Assembly: GCA_965215615.1 (NCBI GenBank)
Contig: OZ244068.1
Coordinates: 868,001-932,000, forward strand
Length of the DNA stretch: 64,000 bases
From: CBDATA01 sp965215615
GTDB taxonomy: Bacteria > Acidobacteriota > Vicinamibacteria > Marinacidobacterales > Marinacidobacteraceae
Reading direction: 5' to 3'
The notes below the pieces were generated by a model, which saw nothing but the letters and a program-made list of their open reading frames with translations, made no database searches and was not told where the DNA came from. Both the position numbers and the translations under genes were made by a program. Below are positions 16,818 through 24,528 of the stretch, in pieces. The first letter of the stretch is position 1. Every line of letters begins with the position of its first letter.

Positions 16818-17396
16818 ATGAGCTTTACAGCCAGAAAAATCGGTTATCGAGGTGTTCGTTCTCTGAACGCGATATCGAGTGCCCTCCTGGCGGCCCTGCT
16901 TCTTCTCGCTTCCGGAGGCTCGGCGCAACCCGCGGGAATCGCCGGAGTCTGGGAGCGCGACCCCGAAAGAAGCGATGACGCGGCCGCCATCCTGCGGGAA
17001 TGGATGGGGGAAGAGGTGCGACGGCCCCGGGGCCTCGAGCGCCCGCCGGGCCGGCTACCCGAATTTCTCATCCCGCCGGAGTCTCTCGAAATCGAAGCGA
17101 ATTCGGGAGTGGACCCGGGGGAAGCCCGCATCTACACGGGGGACGAATTCCAGATCTTCTACCTCGACGACGAGAAGCGTCTGCGCCAGGACCGGCGCGG
17201 CAGCCCGATCGAGACCAAGGCGAAGCTCTCGGGCGGCATCCTGACGATCCGCGAAGAGCGGAAATTCCCGGCGGGAGACATGAAGACGATGCGGACCTTC
17301 GAGGCAGACGGAGAGGCGTTGGTCGTCCGCCTCCTCGTGGAACCGCCGCGCGGGAAGGCGGTCACGATCCGGACTGTCTATCGCCGAGCCTCCTGA
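16818..17396 (+). CDS. Exported protein of unknown function
   Basis: The 192-residue protein has a signal peptide (core ISSALLAALLLLASGGSAQ, cleavage after SAQ) and a soluble remainder with GIAGVWERDPERSDD at the start and FQIFYLDDEKRLRQDRRGSPIETKAKLSGGILTIREER in the middle. The latter is typical of small lipocalin/heme-binding-like beta proteins found in Acidobacteriota and Gemmatimonadota genomes; I do not recognise a named family. The ATG at 16818 overlaps the endonuclease stop (ATGA). The first 15 or so codons are AT-rich like the island, and the composition turns GC-rich at about 16870. The native start may therefore have been replaced when the island inserted. Confidence 0.65.
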   Translation: MSFTARKIGYRGVRSLNAISSALLAALLLLASGGSAQPAGIAGVWERDPERSDDAAAILREWMGEEVRRPRGLERPPGRLPEFLIPPESLEIEANSGVDPGEARIYTGDEFQIFYLDDEKRLRQDRRGSPIETKAKLSGGILTIREERKFPAGDMKTMRTFEADGEALVVRLLVEPPRGKAVTIRTVYRRAS

Positions 17397-18690
17397 ACCA
17401 GCCGCCGAGCAGCGCGGCGCAAAGCGGAGGCAGGTACTCCGCCGCCCGGAGCGCCGGCGCGAGAACCCACGGGTCGCCCGGCGGCGTGCTCCAGAACGGG
17501 CCGTAGCTTAGGACCACGGTGGCGCTCAGGGTGAGCGTCGCGGCCGGGAGCGCCCGATGTTCCGGGTGGATCACCGCGAACGGGAGCGCCCAGAGCAGGT
17601 ACCACGGATGGGCGACCGGCGAGAGCAGAAAAACGCTCCCGGCGAGCCACCAGCACCCGAGGGAGGGAGGAGTCCGGCGCAAGAACAGCACGCCGAGCAG
17701 GCCGGCGACGAGCGCCGCCGCGAGCATCCGCGCCCGCTCCCCGGCGAGCGCTTCGAGAACCAGGAAGAGGCTCTCGTTGAAGCGCCAGTGCCGTGCGAAA
17801 TGGGTGAGGCTGAAAGTCAGATCGGAGAGGCGCTCTCCCATTCCGGAAGCGCCGGGAAGCGGTGCCGTCACCAGCAGGACGACGGCGAACGCGGCGGCGA
17901 GCGATCCGAGCAGGCGAAGCGGGCTCCCCCCCGCCCGGCGCAGCAGCAGGGGGAGGACGGCGAATCCGGCCAGCTTCGCGAGCCCGGAGAGCGCGGCCAG
18001 AACCGCAGCGAAGGGGGCGCGTCCGCGGTCCGCCGCCATCACCCCGAGGATGAGCAGTCCGATTCCGAGGACATCGAGGTGGCCGCTCCCGGCGATTTCG
18101 GTCAGGGGCAGCGGGTTCCACGCCCAGGCGGCGAGCAGCAGCGGGTTCCTCCCGCGATCCCGCAGCATGAGCCACAATCCGAGCACGAGCAACGCCTCCA
18201 TGCCGACGAGCGCCGCCTTGAGCACGCGGGGATCGGTCGAGAGGCTGGTGAGTGCGAATCCGGCGAGCTGCGAAAGCGGAGGATAGATGGCCGGCAGCTT
18301 TTCGTACTCCACCCGCTCCCGGATTTCGGGCAGCTCCTCGCGGAGTCCGGCGAGCGCTGGATGGTCGGGGGCTTCGGCCCAGGGGTCGTGCCCGGCGGCG
18401 AGGGCCCGCCCCTCCCAGATCACCCGGTAGAGATCTCCGGAAAGCGTGGGGGGCGTGAGAACGAACAGAGCGCGCGAAAGGAGCGCGGCGGCCAGCACCA
18501 GACCAAGCCCGCCACCGCTTCCCCGCGGGTTCCGCAGCACCGGGATCCACAGCAGCCCGAGCGGAAGGAAGAGCAGCAGGTGGAGGCCGGCGTGGGCGGC
18601 GAATCCGGCGCGGCTCGCGATGGCGAGAGCGAGGAGCCCCGCGAGAATCACGTGCGCGGCGGCGAGCGCCGTAATCCGGAACCGGGACAA
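17362..18690 (-). CDS. Polytopic membrane glycosyltransferase, GT87/mannosyltransferase-like
   Basis: The roughly 442-residue protein has about 10-12 hydrophobic helices and the features of GT-C type polyprenol-phosphate-dependent glycosyltransferases: an early loop with SGDLYRVIWEGRALAAGHDPWAEAPDHP (the acidic GD motif after the first helices) and YEKLPAIYPPLSQLA. It would add sugars from a lipid-linked donor at the periplasmic face. Start choice rests on the TTG at 18690, giving LSRFRITALAAAHVILAG; no ATG lies near the N-terminus. It is divergent from the GT2 gene (start 18745) and overlaps the exported-protein gene convergently at its 3' end by 35 bp. Confidence 0.75.
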   Translation of the reverse strand: MSRFRITALAAAHVILAGLLALAIASRAGFAAHAGLHLLLFLPLGLLWIPVLRNPRGSGGGLGLVLAAALLSRALFVLTPPTLSGDLYRVIWEGRALAAGHDPWAEAPDHPALAGLREELPEIRERVEYEKLPAIYPPLSQLAGFALTSLSTDPRVLKAALVGMEALLVLGLWLMLRDRGRNPLLLAAWAWNPLPLTEIAGSGHLDVLGIGLLILGVMAADRGRAPFAAVLAALSGLAKLAGFAVLPLLLRRAGGSPLRLLGSLAAAFAVVLLVTAPLPGASGMGERLSDLTFSLTHFARHWRFNESLFLVLEALAGERARMLAAALVAGLLGVLFLRRTPPSLGCWWLAGSVFLLSPVAHPWYLLWALPFAVIHPEHRALPAATLTLSATVVLSYGPFWSTPPGDPWVLAPALRAAEYLPPLCAALLGGWFRRLGDRQSGS

Positions 18691-18744
18691 GAGCGGCGAG
18701 TATCGCCTCTCGGAGAATTGCGGCCGCGCCAGAATCCCGGCGCC

Positions 18745-20265
18745 GTGCCGCCCGCCGAAGTGACCCTGACCGCGTATTTCGCGGTTCTCCTGTTGCTCGG
18801 CGGGTTCGGCTGGCACCGGTACCGCATGGTCTGGATCCTCTCCCGCAAGTGGGAGCGGGCCCGGAAGGAGACCGGCCGGCTCGCGGCGCTCGGGGAGCCG
18901 GAATTCGTCCGGTCGCCGCCGCCGGTTCTCGTGCAATTGCCGGTGTTCAACGAACGGTATGTCCTCGAGCGGCTCCTCGGATCGGTGGCGGCGCTCGACT
19001 ATCCGCGGGACCGGCTCCTCGTCCAGGTTCTCGACGACTCGACCGATGACACCACCGACATCGCGGAGCGTCTGGTGAGAGAACACCGCGACGGCGGGCT
19101 CGCCATCGAACACGTCCATCGCGAGAACCGGGCGGGTTTCAAGGCGGGAGCGCTCGCGGCGGGCCTCGGCCTTTCGGATGCGCCTTTCGTCGCGATCTTC
19201 GACGCGGATTTCGTTCCCCAGCCTGATTTTCTGCGCCGGATGCTGCCGATCCTGCTGGCCGACTCCCGGATCGGGATGGTGCAGGCGCGCTGGGAACACC
19301 TGAACCGCCGCTATTCGCTGCTCACCGGAGTCCAGGCGGTCCTCCTCGACGGCCACTTCATCGCCGAGCACGGAGCCCGCCACGCGGACGGCTGCTGGTT
19401 CAACTTCAACGGAACGGCGGGGATCTGGCGCCGGGAAGCCATCGCCGATGCCGGCGGCTGGGAGGGAGACACCCTCACCGAGGATCTCGACCTCTCCTAC
19501 CGTGCCCAGCTTCGGGGCTGGCGGTTCGTCTTCGCGCCGGAGATCGAGGCACCCGCCGAACTGCCGGTTTCGATGAATGCCTTCAAGGTCCAGCAGCGGC
19601 GATGGGCCAAGGGTTCCTTGCAGACGGCGCGCAAGCTGCTCCCGCAGATCCTCGCGTCCCGGTTGCCTTTCCGTATCCGGCTGGAGGCGTTCTTCCACTT
19701 TGCCGGGAACCTTTGCTACCTGCTCATGGCAATCCTGAGCCTGCTGATGCTCCCGGCCATGGCAGCCCGCGCCAGCAACGGGCTCGAAGAAACGGCGCTC
19801 CTCGATCTTCCGGTCTTCGCGGCTGCCACCCTGTCGGTGATTTCGTTCTACTCCGCCTCCGCGTGGCGGCTCCATCTGCTGAAGCGGAATTCCGGCCGAA
19901 GCGGCCTGTTGCGGGCACTCCGCCACATCCCGGCCGCGCTCGGAGTCGGGATCGGTCTTTCGTTCAGCAATGCGGTGGCGGTTCTGGAGGGGATCGTCGG
20001 ACGCCGTTCGCCGTTCGCACGCACTCCCAAATACGGAGTTTCGGCGGCCGGAGAGGGCTGGAAAGGCAAGCGCTACCGGACCCCGGCCGGCGCGGTTACC
20101 CTCTTCGAGGTCGTTCTCGGGCTGGCCATGCTCGCCGCCACCGGGTACGCCATCGCCCTCGGCATGATCGCTTCCGCTCCGTTCTATCTGCTGTTCGCCT
20201 TCGGCTACCTCTATGTGGGAACGAGGTCGCTCGTCGAGTCGCTGAGTCCGGGAGGGGTCCGTTGA
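18745..20265 (+). CDS. GT2-family glycosyltransferase (cellulose/mannan synthase-like)
   Basis: This is a processive-type family 2 glycosyltransferase of about 506 residues. An N-terminal membrane helix (LTAYFAVLLLLGGFGW) precedes the GT-A domain with PVLVQLPVFNE, VQVLDDSTDDT, FVAIFDADFVP (DxD motif), TEDLDLSYR and the QQRRWAKG (Q/RxxRW) motif that binds the growing glycan. Four further C-terminal membrane helices follow. This layout fits CslA-like beta-mannan or glucan synthases acting at the inner membrane. GTG at 18745 is the likely start (a second GTG at 18760). Its stop overlaps the next gene's TTG start (TTGA). The neighbouring GT87-like gene suggests a surface glycan locus. Confidence 0.87.
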   Translation: MPPAEVTLTAYFAVLLLLGGFGWHRYRMVWILSRKWERARKETGRLAALGEPEFVRSPPPVLVQLPVFNERYVLERLLGSVAALDYPRDRLLVQVLDDSTDDTTDIAERLVREHRDGGLAIEHVHRENRAGFKAGALAAGLGLSDAPFVAIFDADFVPQPDFLRRMLPILLADSRIGMVQARWEHLNRRYSLLTGVQAVLLDGHFIAEHGARHADGCWFNFNGTAGIWRREAIADAGGWEGDTLTEDLDLSYRAQLRGWRFVFAPEIEAPAELPVSMNAFKVQQRRWAKGSLQTARKLLPQILASRLPFRIRLEAFFHFAGNLCYLLMAILSLLMLPAMAARASNGLEETALLDLPVFAAATLSVISFYSASAWRLHLLKRNSGRSGLLRALRHIPAALGVGIGLSFSNAVAVLEGIVGRRSPFARTPKYGVSAAGEGWKGKRYRTPAGAVTLFEVVLGLAMLAATGYAIALGMIASAPFYLLFAFGYLYVGTRSLVESLSPGGVR

Positions 20266-20825
20266 GCCGGCTCGGTGAGCGCGGCCTCTTCTTCGCGGCC
20301 GGGCTCGCTTTTGGCGCGGGGGTCGGCTGGCTGATCGCTTCTTCGGAGGCACCACCGGCGGCTCCCGCTCCGCTCTCCGCATCGGCACCGGAGCCCGGGA
20401 CGGTGGATGCGGGCCGCCTCGAGGAGCGGATGGCGGCGGTCCGGGATGCGCCGGAGGATCCCGAAGCCCGGGTCCGGGTGGCGGAGCTCTATCTGGAATC
20501 CCGGCAGTTCGGGGACGCGGTCCATTGGCTGGAACAGGCTCACAACCTGACCCCGGGCGACCTGGACATCCGCGGGCGACTGGCGTTCGCCCGCATCGGA
20601 CTCGGTGATGTGGAAACCGCGACTTCCGAGTTCGAGACGATCCTCGCCGAGGATCCAGACCACGCCGACAGCCTGCTCGCGATGGGGAGGCTCAGTCTCT
20701 ATCTCCACCAGGACATCGAGGCGGGTATCCGGTACTGGGAGCGGCTCGTCGAGGTGGCCCCCGGAACGCCTGCCGCCGCCGCGGTTCTCGAGGAACTCGA
20801 AGCGCTGAAGAGCGCCCATCCATGA
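20262..20825 (+). CDS. Membrane-anchored TPR protein
   Basis: The 187-residue protein has one N-terminal membrane helix (GLFFAAGLAFGAGVGWLIAS), a Pro/Ala-rich linker, and then three to four TPR-like helical pairs (EARVRVAELYLESRQFGDAVHWLEQAHNLTPGDLDIRGRLAFARIGLGDVETATSEFETILAEDPDHADSLLAMGRLSLYLHQDIEAGIRYWERL). Such proteins resemble CcmH/NrfG-type TPRs, but no cytochrome c maturation genes are nearby. The TTG start at 20262 overlaps the GT2 stop and has GGAGGGG four to five bases upstream, so it is co-translated with the glycosyltransferase and may scaffold it. Confidence 0.78.
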   Translation: MSRLGERGLFFAAGLAFGAGVGWLIASSEAPPAAPAPLSASAPEPGTVDAGRLEERMAAVRDAPEDPEARVRVAELYLESRQFGDAVHWLEQAHNLTPGDLDIRGRLAFARIGLGDVETATSEFETILAEDPDHADSLLAMGRLSLYLHQDIEAGIRYWERLVEVAPGTPAAAAVLEELEALKSAHP

Positions 20826-20838
20826 GGGGCGGGAGAAG

Positions 20839-21078
20839 ATGCTCCGGTTTCTCCAGATCCTGCTGGTTCTGGTATTCGTCCGGATCCTGTGGGGAGCGAT
20901 CCGGATGATGCTCACCCGCCCTCAAACGGCTTCTTCCGGCGGATCGCCCCGGCCGGGTGCTGCCTTCGAGGAGATGGTGCGCTGCGATCGGTGCGGCCTC
21001 CACGTTCCGGCAGACCGCATCCTCCACGGGGAGCGCGGCAGCTACTGCCCGGGGCCCTGCGAGCCGGGCGAGGGTTGA
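20839..21078 (+). CDS. Small PP0621-like membrane protein with zinc-ribbon tail
   Basis: The 79-residue protein has one membrane helix (LQILLVLVFVRILWGAI), a short linker and a CxxC...CxxxC-type tail, MVRCDRCGLHVPADRILH...YCPGPC, typical of the PP0621 family of short inner-membrane proteins. The ATG follows GCGGGAGAAG. Function is unknown. It lies 13 bp after the TPR gene and 3 bp before the racemase-family gene, so it is part of the same transcript. Confidence 0.7.
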   Translation: MLRFLQILLVLVFVRILWGAIRMMLTRPQTASSGGSPRPGAAFEEMVRCDRCGLHVPADRILHGERGSYCPGPCEPGEG

Positions 21079-21081
21079 CGG

Positions 21082-22137
21082 GTGCGTTCGAGCCGGGTCA
21101 TCCACGCGGTGGACCTCCACGCCGGCGGCGAGCCGGGGCGGGTCATCGTCGGGGGGGTGCTGGACGTTCCCGGCGCGAGCATGTTCGAGAAGATGCAGCA
21201 TCTCGAACGGCATGCCGACGGCCTGCGGAAGCTCATGCTCCGCGAGCCACGGGGGTTTCCGGCTGCCAACTGCAACCTGCTGCTGCCCCCGACCCGAAGC
21301 GAGGCCGATGCCGGCTTCGTCATCATGGAGCAGACCGAGTATCCGCCGATGTCGGGCACCAACACCATCTGCACGGTCACCGCGCTGCTCGAAACCGGCA
21401 TCCTCCCCGCTCACGAGCCGACGACCGACCTGGTGCTCGAAACGCCGGCCGGGCTGATCGAGGTCCGGGCGAGCGTCGAAGGCGGGAAAGTGACCGCGGT
21501 CCGTTTCGAGAACGTCCCGGCGTTTCCGGTGCACCTGGGCGCCCGGGTCGAGATCCCGACCCTCGGCCCGGTCGAAGTCGACGTTTCCTGGGGCGGGATG
21601 TTCTATGCCCTCGCGAGTGCCGAGCGCTTCGGGCTCAGGATCGCGCCGGAACACGGGCGGGAGCTGGCCCGGATCGGGGCGATGGTGAAGCAGGCGGCCC
21701 GCGAGCAGCTCGAAGCCGTCCACCCGGAGAACCCCGAAATCCGCCAGGCGAGCATCGGCCAGCTCACCGGGCCCTGGGAGCGCGAACGTGGAGTCGCGTC
21801 CAACGCGGTCACGGTGGCGACCGGCGAACTCGACTGGGAACGGCCGGAAACCTGGACCGGCGCGCTCGACCGCTCTCCCTGCGGCACCGGAACTTCGGCG
21901 CGGATGGCCGTCCTCCACGCCCGCGGCGAGCTCGCGATCGGCGAGGCGTTCCGGAACCGGGGGCCGGCGGGTGCCGAGTTCCTCGGGCGGCTGATCCGCG
22001 AGACGACGGTCGGCGGCATCCCCGCGGTCGTCCCGGAAATCACCGGGACCGCCTGGATCACCGGGATCGCCCAGTACAGCCTGGACCCCTCCGACCCGTT
22101 CCCGGAGGGCTTCACGGTCGGCGATATCTGGGGCTGA
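21082..22137 (+). CDS. Proline racemase family protein (hydroxyproline epimerase-like, Ser/Cys pair)
   Basis: This 351-residue protein has the two-domain proline racemase fold: VIHAVDLHAGGEPGRVI at the start, PMSGTNTICTVTALLETG for the first catalytic loop and DRSPCGTGTSARMAVL for the second, with VGGIPAVVPEITGTAWITG near the end. Proline racemase and many 4-hydroxyproline 2-epimerases use a Cys/Cys pair, and trans-3-hydroxyproline dehydratase uses Cys/Thr. Here the first position is Ser91 and the second is Cys267. Ser/Cys variants are known in the family and have been linked mainly to hydroxyproline epimerase-type activity, so I favour that over proline racemase. The GTG at 21082 starts directly at the conserved region. 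No hydroxyproline catabolic genes are adjacent. Confidence 0.82.
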   Translation: MRSSRVIHAVDLHAGGEPGRVIVGGVLDVPGASMFEKMQHLERHADGLRKLMLREPRGFPAANCNLLLPPTRSEADAGFVIMEQTEYPPMSGTNTICTVTALLETGILPAHEPTTDLVLETPAGLIEVRASVEGGKVTAVRFENVPAFPVHLGARVEIPTLGPVEVDVSWGGMFYALASAERFGLRIAPEHGRELARIGAMVKQAAREQLEAVHPENPEIRQASIGQLTGPWERERGVASNAVTVATGELDWERPETWTGALDRSPCGTGTSARMAVLHARGELAIGEAFRNRGPAGAEFLGRLIRETTVGGIPAVVPEITGTAWITGIAQYSLDPSDPFPEGFTVGDIWG

Positions 22138-22351
22138 CGGCTACTCGAAGCCGCGAAAGGGATCCCGCACCCGAAGCTCCGGAAAGGGAGAAGTCGCGGC
22201 CGCGGGTGAGGAATGTATCCACGCCATGCGCGGTTTCGCGCACGCTTCGGAGCCCCTCCTCCACCATGGCTCGCAGGGGTTGCCCGGTCTGCTTCGCGTG
22301 CGATTTGGCGCGCTCCAACAGCGCATCGTGGATGTCGATCGTGGTTTTCAT
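22112..22351 (-). CDS. VapB-like antitoxin, orphan and possibly frameshifted
   Basis: The N-terminal 45 residues (MKTTIDIHDALLERAKSHAKQTGQPL, then RAMVEEGLRSV) are a ribbon-helix-helix domain of the VapB type II antitoxin class. The C-terminal part, which should bind a PIN-domain toxin, is not recognisable in this frame. In the next frame a short stretch (PFPELRVRDPFRGFE) ends at 22141, which hints at a frameshift. No PIN toxin gene follows: the gene runs straight into the 3' end of the racemase-family gene, overlapping by 26 bp. It is most likely a decaying or solitary antitoxin. Confidence 0.6.
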   Translation of the reverse strand: MKTTIDIHDALLERAKSHAKQTGQPLRAMVEEGLRSVRETAHGVDTFLTRGRDFSLSGASGAGSLSRLRVAVSPRYRRP

Positions 22352-22479
22352 CGGGATGAGGTGGGGATTGTCTCCCTTCTGGCGATGCCCTGCGAGCCTC
22401 GTCCCGCTTGCGGCGCGGTGACGGAACGGCAAGAATTGGGGGTTCCGTCCCGTTGCGGACCGAGGAGGAGTGCCTACCC

Positions 22480-24528
22480 ATGTTGGAACGCTTGCGTGTT
22501 ACCGCCTCTTCTCCGGGGCCAACCCGGTCGTTGGCCGTTTTCGTGGCCCTGCTGCTCGCCACTGCGGCGTCCGCCCAGCAGCCGGCGGAGCTCATGGTCG
22601 AGCCCGCCGAGCTCGAGCTTGCGGTCGGCCAGACTGCCGAGCTTCGGGCGGAGGTACGGGACGCCTCCGGGAACACTCTCGACCGGCGCGTCATCTTCTT
22701 CTCCCGCGCCCGCCGTTCGGTCGGTGTCACTCCCGCCGGGAGAGTCGAGGCGCATCGTCCGGGCGAGCACACACTGGTCGTGATGGTCCCCGCGGATGCA
22801 GATTCGGAGGACCGCCGCGGCGAGATGCTGCTCTCGATGGAGATCCCGGTCACGATCCCGTGGCCTCCCATCGCCGAGGTGGAGATCGGGGAACTTCCCG
22901 CGAACCTCTACTCCGGCACCCGGATGCCCCTCGAGGCTCTCGCTCTCGATACCTCCGGGGCGGAGCGCAGTCCGGATGTCTCGTGGGCTTCGAGCGATGA
23001 CTCGGTGGCGCGGATCAGCCCCCACGGCGAGCTGGAGCTGATGGGTGCCGGTTCCGCGACCCTGACCGCGCGCGCCGAGTCGGCGAGCGGATCGCTCGAC
23101 ATCTCGGTTCGGGACAACCCGGCGGTTTCCCTCGAACTCGAAGCGGATCCGTCCGAGGTGCGGACCGGCGACGTGGTCTGGTTCCGGGCCCGCGCGATGG
23201 ACGATGCCGGTGCCGAGGTCCCCGACTATCCGGTTCAGTTCGCGACCTTCGTCCGGACTCCGGACAACCTGGTGGCACCCGGTGCTGCGGGTTTCGTCGA
23301 GCCGGATGGTGCTTTCGTCGCCGAGCGTCCGGGCCTCCACACGGTGGTGGCGCGCGGCGGAAACCTCACTGCCCGCCGGACGATCCGGGCGGTTTCCCGC
23401 AACATCCGCAAGGACTGGGAAATCGTGGGCCGCGGCCCGGTCCGCGACCGCCACACCTCTGATCTGTGGGTCTGGGAAGGAGTGGACGGGCGTGACTACG
23501 CCATCACCGGGACCTGGGGTGCCGATGGGCACGCCTATTTCTGGGATGTGACCGATCCTTCGAGCATCCATCTGGTGGACACTGTTCGGGTGGATGCCCG
23601 GACGGTGAACGACGTGAAGGTCTCTCCCGACGGCAGGTTCGCGGTGATCAGCCGCGAAGGAGCCTCCAACCGGCGGAACGGGCTCGTGGTGCTGGATGTC
23701 ACGAACCCGACCGACGGCGTGAAGATCCTCGCCCGCTACGACGACCAGTTGACGGGCGGTGTCCACAACGTTTTCGTGGCCGAAAACCACATCCTGGCGC
23801 TCTCGGCCGGCCGCCGGTACGACATCCTGAACGCCGAGGATCCCGCCAACCCGTACCGGGTGGGCCGCTTCGAACTCGACACTCCCGGCCGCAGCATCCA
23901 CGATGTCTGGGTGCAGGACGGAGTCGCATGGTCCTCCAACTGGGCGGACGGAGTGGTCGCGGTGGATATCGGGGGCGGCGGCATGGGCGGCGCGCCCAAC
24001 AACCCGGTGAAGATGGGGAGCTTCCGGTACCCGAACGGGTGGAACCACGCCGGCTTTCCGTACCGCAGCCAGTCCACCGGGAAGATGCTGCTGTTCGCCG
24101 GCGACGAGAGCTTTCCTTTCGCCTTCGAGCCGGAAGGCGATCTCCCCGACCGGGCTGCCGGCTGGATCCACATCGCCGAATGGGACGAAGAAGGGAACGA
24201 AGGCCGGGAAGTGGCCCGCTACATGGTCCCGGAAGCTGGCAGCCACAACCTGTGGGTCGAGGACGACATCCTCTATGTGGGTTACTACAACGGTGGCCTT
24301 CGGGTGGTGGATGTCTCGGGCGATCTCCGCGGCGACCTCTATACCCAGGGACGGGAAATCGCGTTTTTCGAACCCGCCGATCCGGAGGGATACAAGAGAA
24401 ATGCCCCCTTCGTCTGGGGGCCACAGCCCTTCAAGGGCCACATCTTCCTCTCTGACTGGAACTCCGGCCTCTGGGCGGTGAAGCTCGTGGACCGGGAGAC
24501 TCCTCGCAACATGGGAGAACCGCAGTAA
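22480..24528 (+). CDS. Secreted Big-domain / LVIVD-type beta-propeller protein, paralog A
   Basis: This exported protein has 682 residues. The signal peptide (SLAVFVALLLATAASAQQ) is followed by about three Ig-like Big domains (residues of about 34-320: ELMVEPAELELAVGQTAEL..., ISPHGELELMGAGSATLTA). A propeller of about 350 residues begins at IVGRGPVRDRHTSDLWVWEG and contains LVIVD-type blades such as RNGLVVLDVTNPTDGVKI, NGGLRVVDVSGDLRGDL. A Gly-rich loop, GGGGMGGAPNNP, is shared with all four paralogs. The ATG has GAGGAGG upstream. It is the most divergent of the four by eye and overlaps the next gene's start (TAATG). A ligand or partner is not known; surface binding or adhesion is only a guess. 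Confidence 0.82.
   Translation: MLERLRVTASSPGPTRSLAVFVALLLATAASAQQPAELMVEPAELELAVGQTAELRAEVRDASGNTLDRRVIFFSRARRSVGVTPAGRVEAHRPGEHTLVVMVPADADSEDRRGEMLLSMEIPVTIPWPPIAEVEIGELPANLYSGTRMPLEALALDTSGAERSPDVSWASSDDSVARISPHGELELMGAGSATLTARAESASGSLDISVRDNPAVSLELEADPSEVRTGDVVWFRARAMDDAGAEVPDYPVQFATFVRTPDNLVAPGAAGFVEPDGAFVAERPGLHTVVARGGNLTARRTIRAVSRNIRKDWEIVGRGPVRDRHTSDLWVWEGVDGRDYAITGTWGADGHAYFWDVTDPSSIHLVDTVRVDARTVNDVKVSPDGRFAVISREGASNRRNGLVVLDVTNPTDGVKILARYDDQLTGGVHNVFVAENHILALSAGRRYDILNAEDPANPYRVGRFELDTPGRSIHDVWVQDGVAWSSNWADGVVAVDIGGGGMGGAPNNPVKMGSFRYPNGWNHAGFPYRSQSTGKMLLFAGDESFPFAFEPEGDLPDRAAGWIHIAEWDEEGNEGREVARYMVPEAGSHNLWVEDDILYVGYYNGGLRVVDVSGDLRGDLYTQGREIAFFEPADPEGYKRNAPFVWGPQPFKGHIFLSDWNSGLWAVKLVDRETPRNMGEPQ

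Larger units (their letters stand above)
13514..16821 (+). pseudogene. SfiI-like type II restriction endonuclease gene, interrupted by two IS elements and a 190-bp duplication
   Basis: Joining 13514-13725, 14957-15006 and 16424-16821 gives an uninterrupted 219-residue protein. It begins MHTDEIERIEHAVLSLVVQAM and contains a PD-(D/E)xK-type site: Asp68 in GKVDVKK, then Asp88-Ala-Lys90 in LMLDAK. Later segments LQQKYNPTADDSFWLAGRN and WRVQEI match my recollection of the SfiI endonuclease family (cutting GGCCN5GGCC), whose active site is Asp-(about 20)-Asp-x-Lys. The adjacent methyltransferase of N4-cytosine type fits. The gene is broken between the two catalytic aspartates by the first IS. After the second IS, codons about 25 to 88 are repeated before the rest of the gene. 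A 3' fragment could start at ATG 16321 but lacks the N-terminus. It should be inactive as it stands. Confidence 0.75.

Noticed and set aside
17362..20388. A minus-strand frame of 1,008 codons covering both glycosyltransferases
   Set aside because: Only the part below 18690 is membrane-protein-like. The rest is antisense to the GT2 gene, whose motifs (DxD, QxxRW) are clear.
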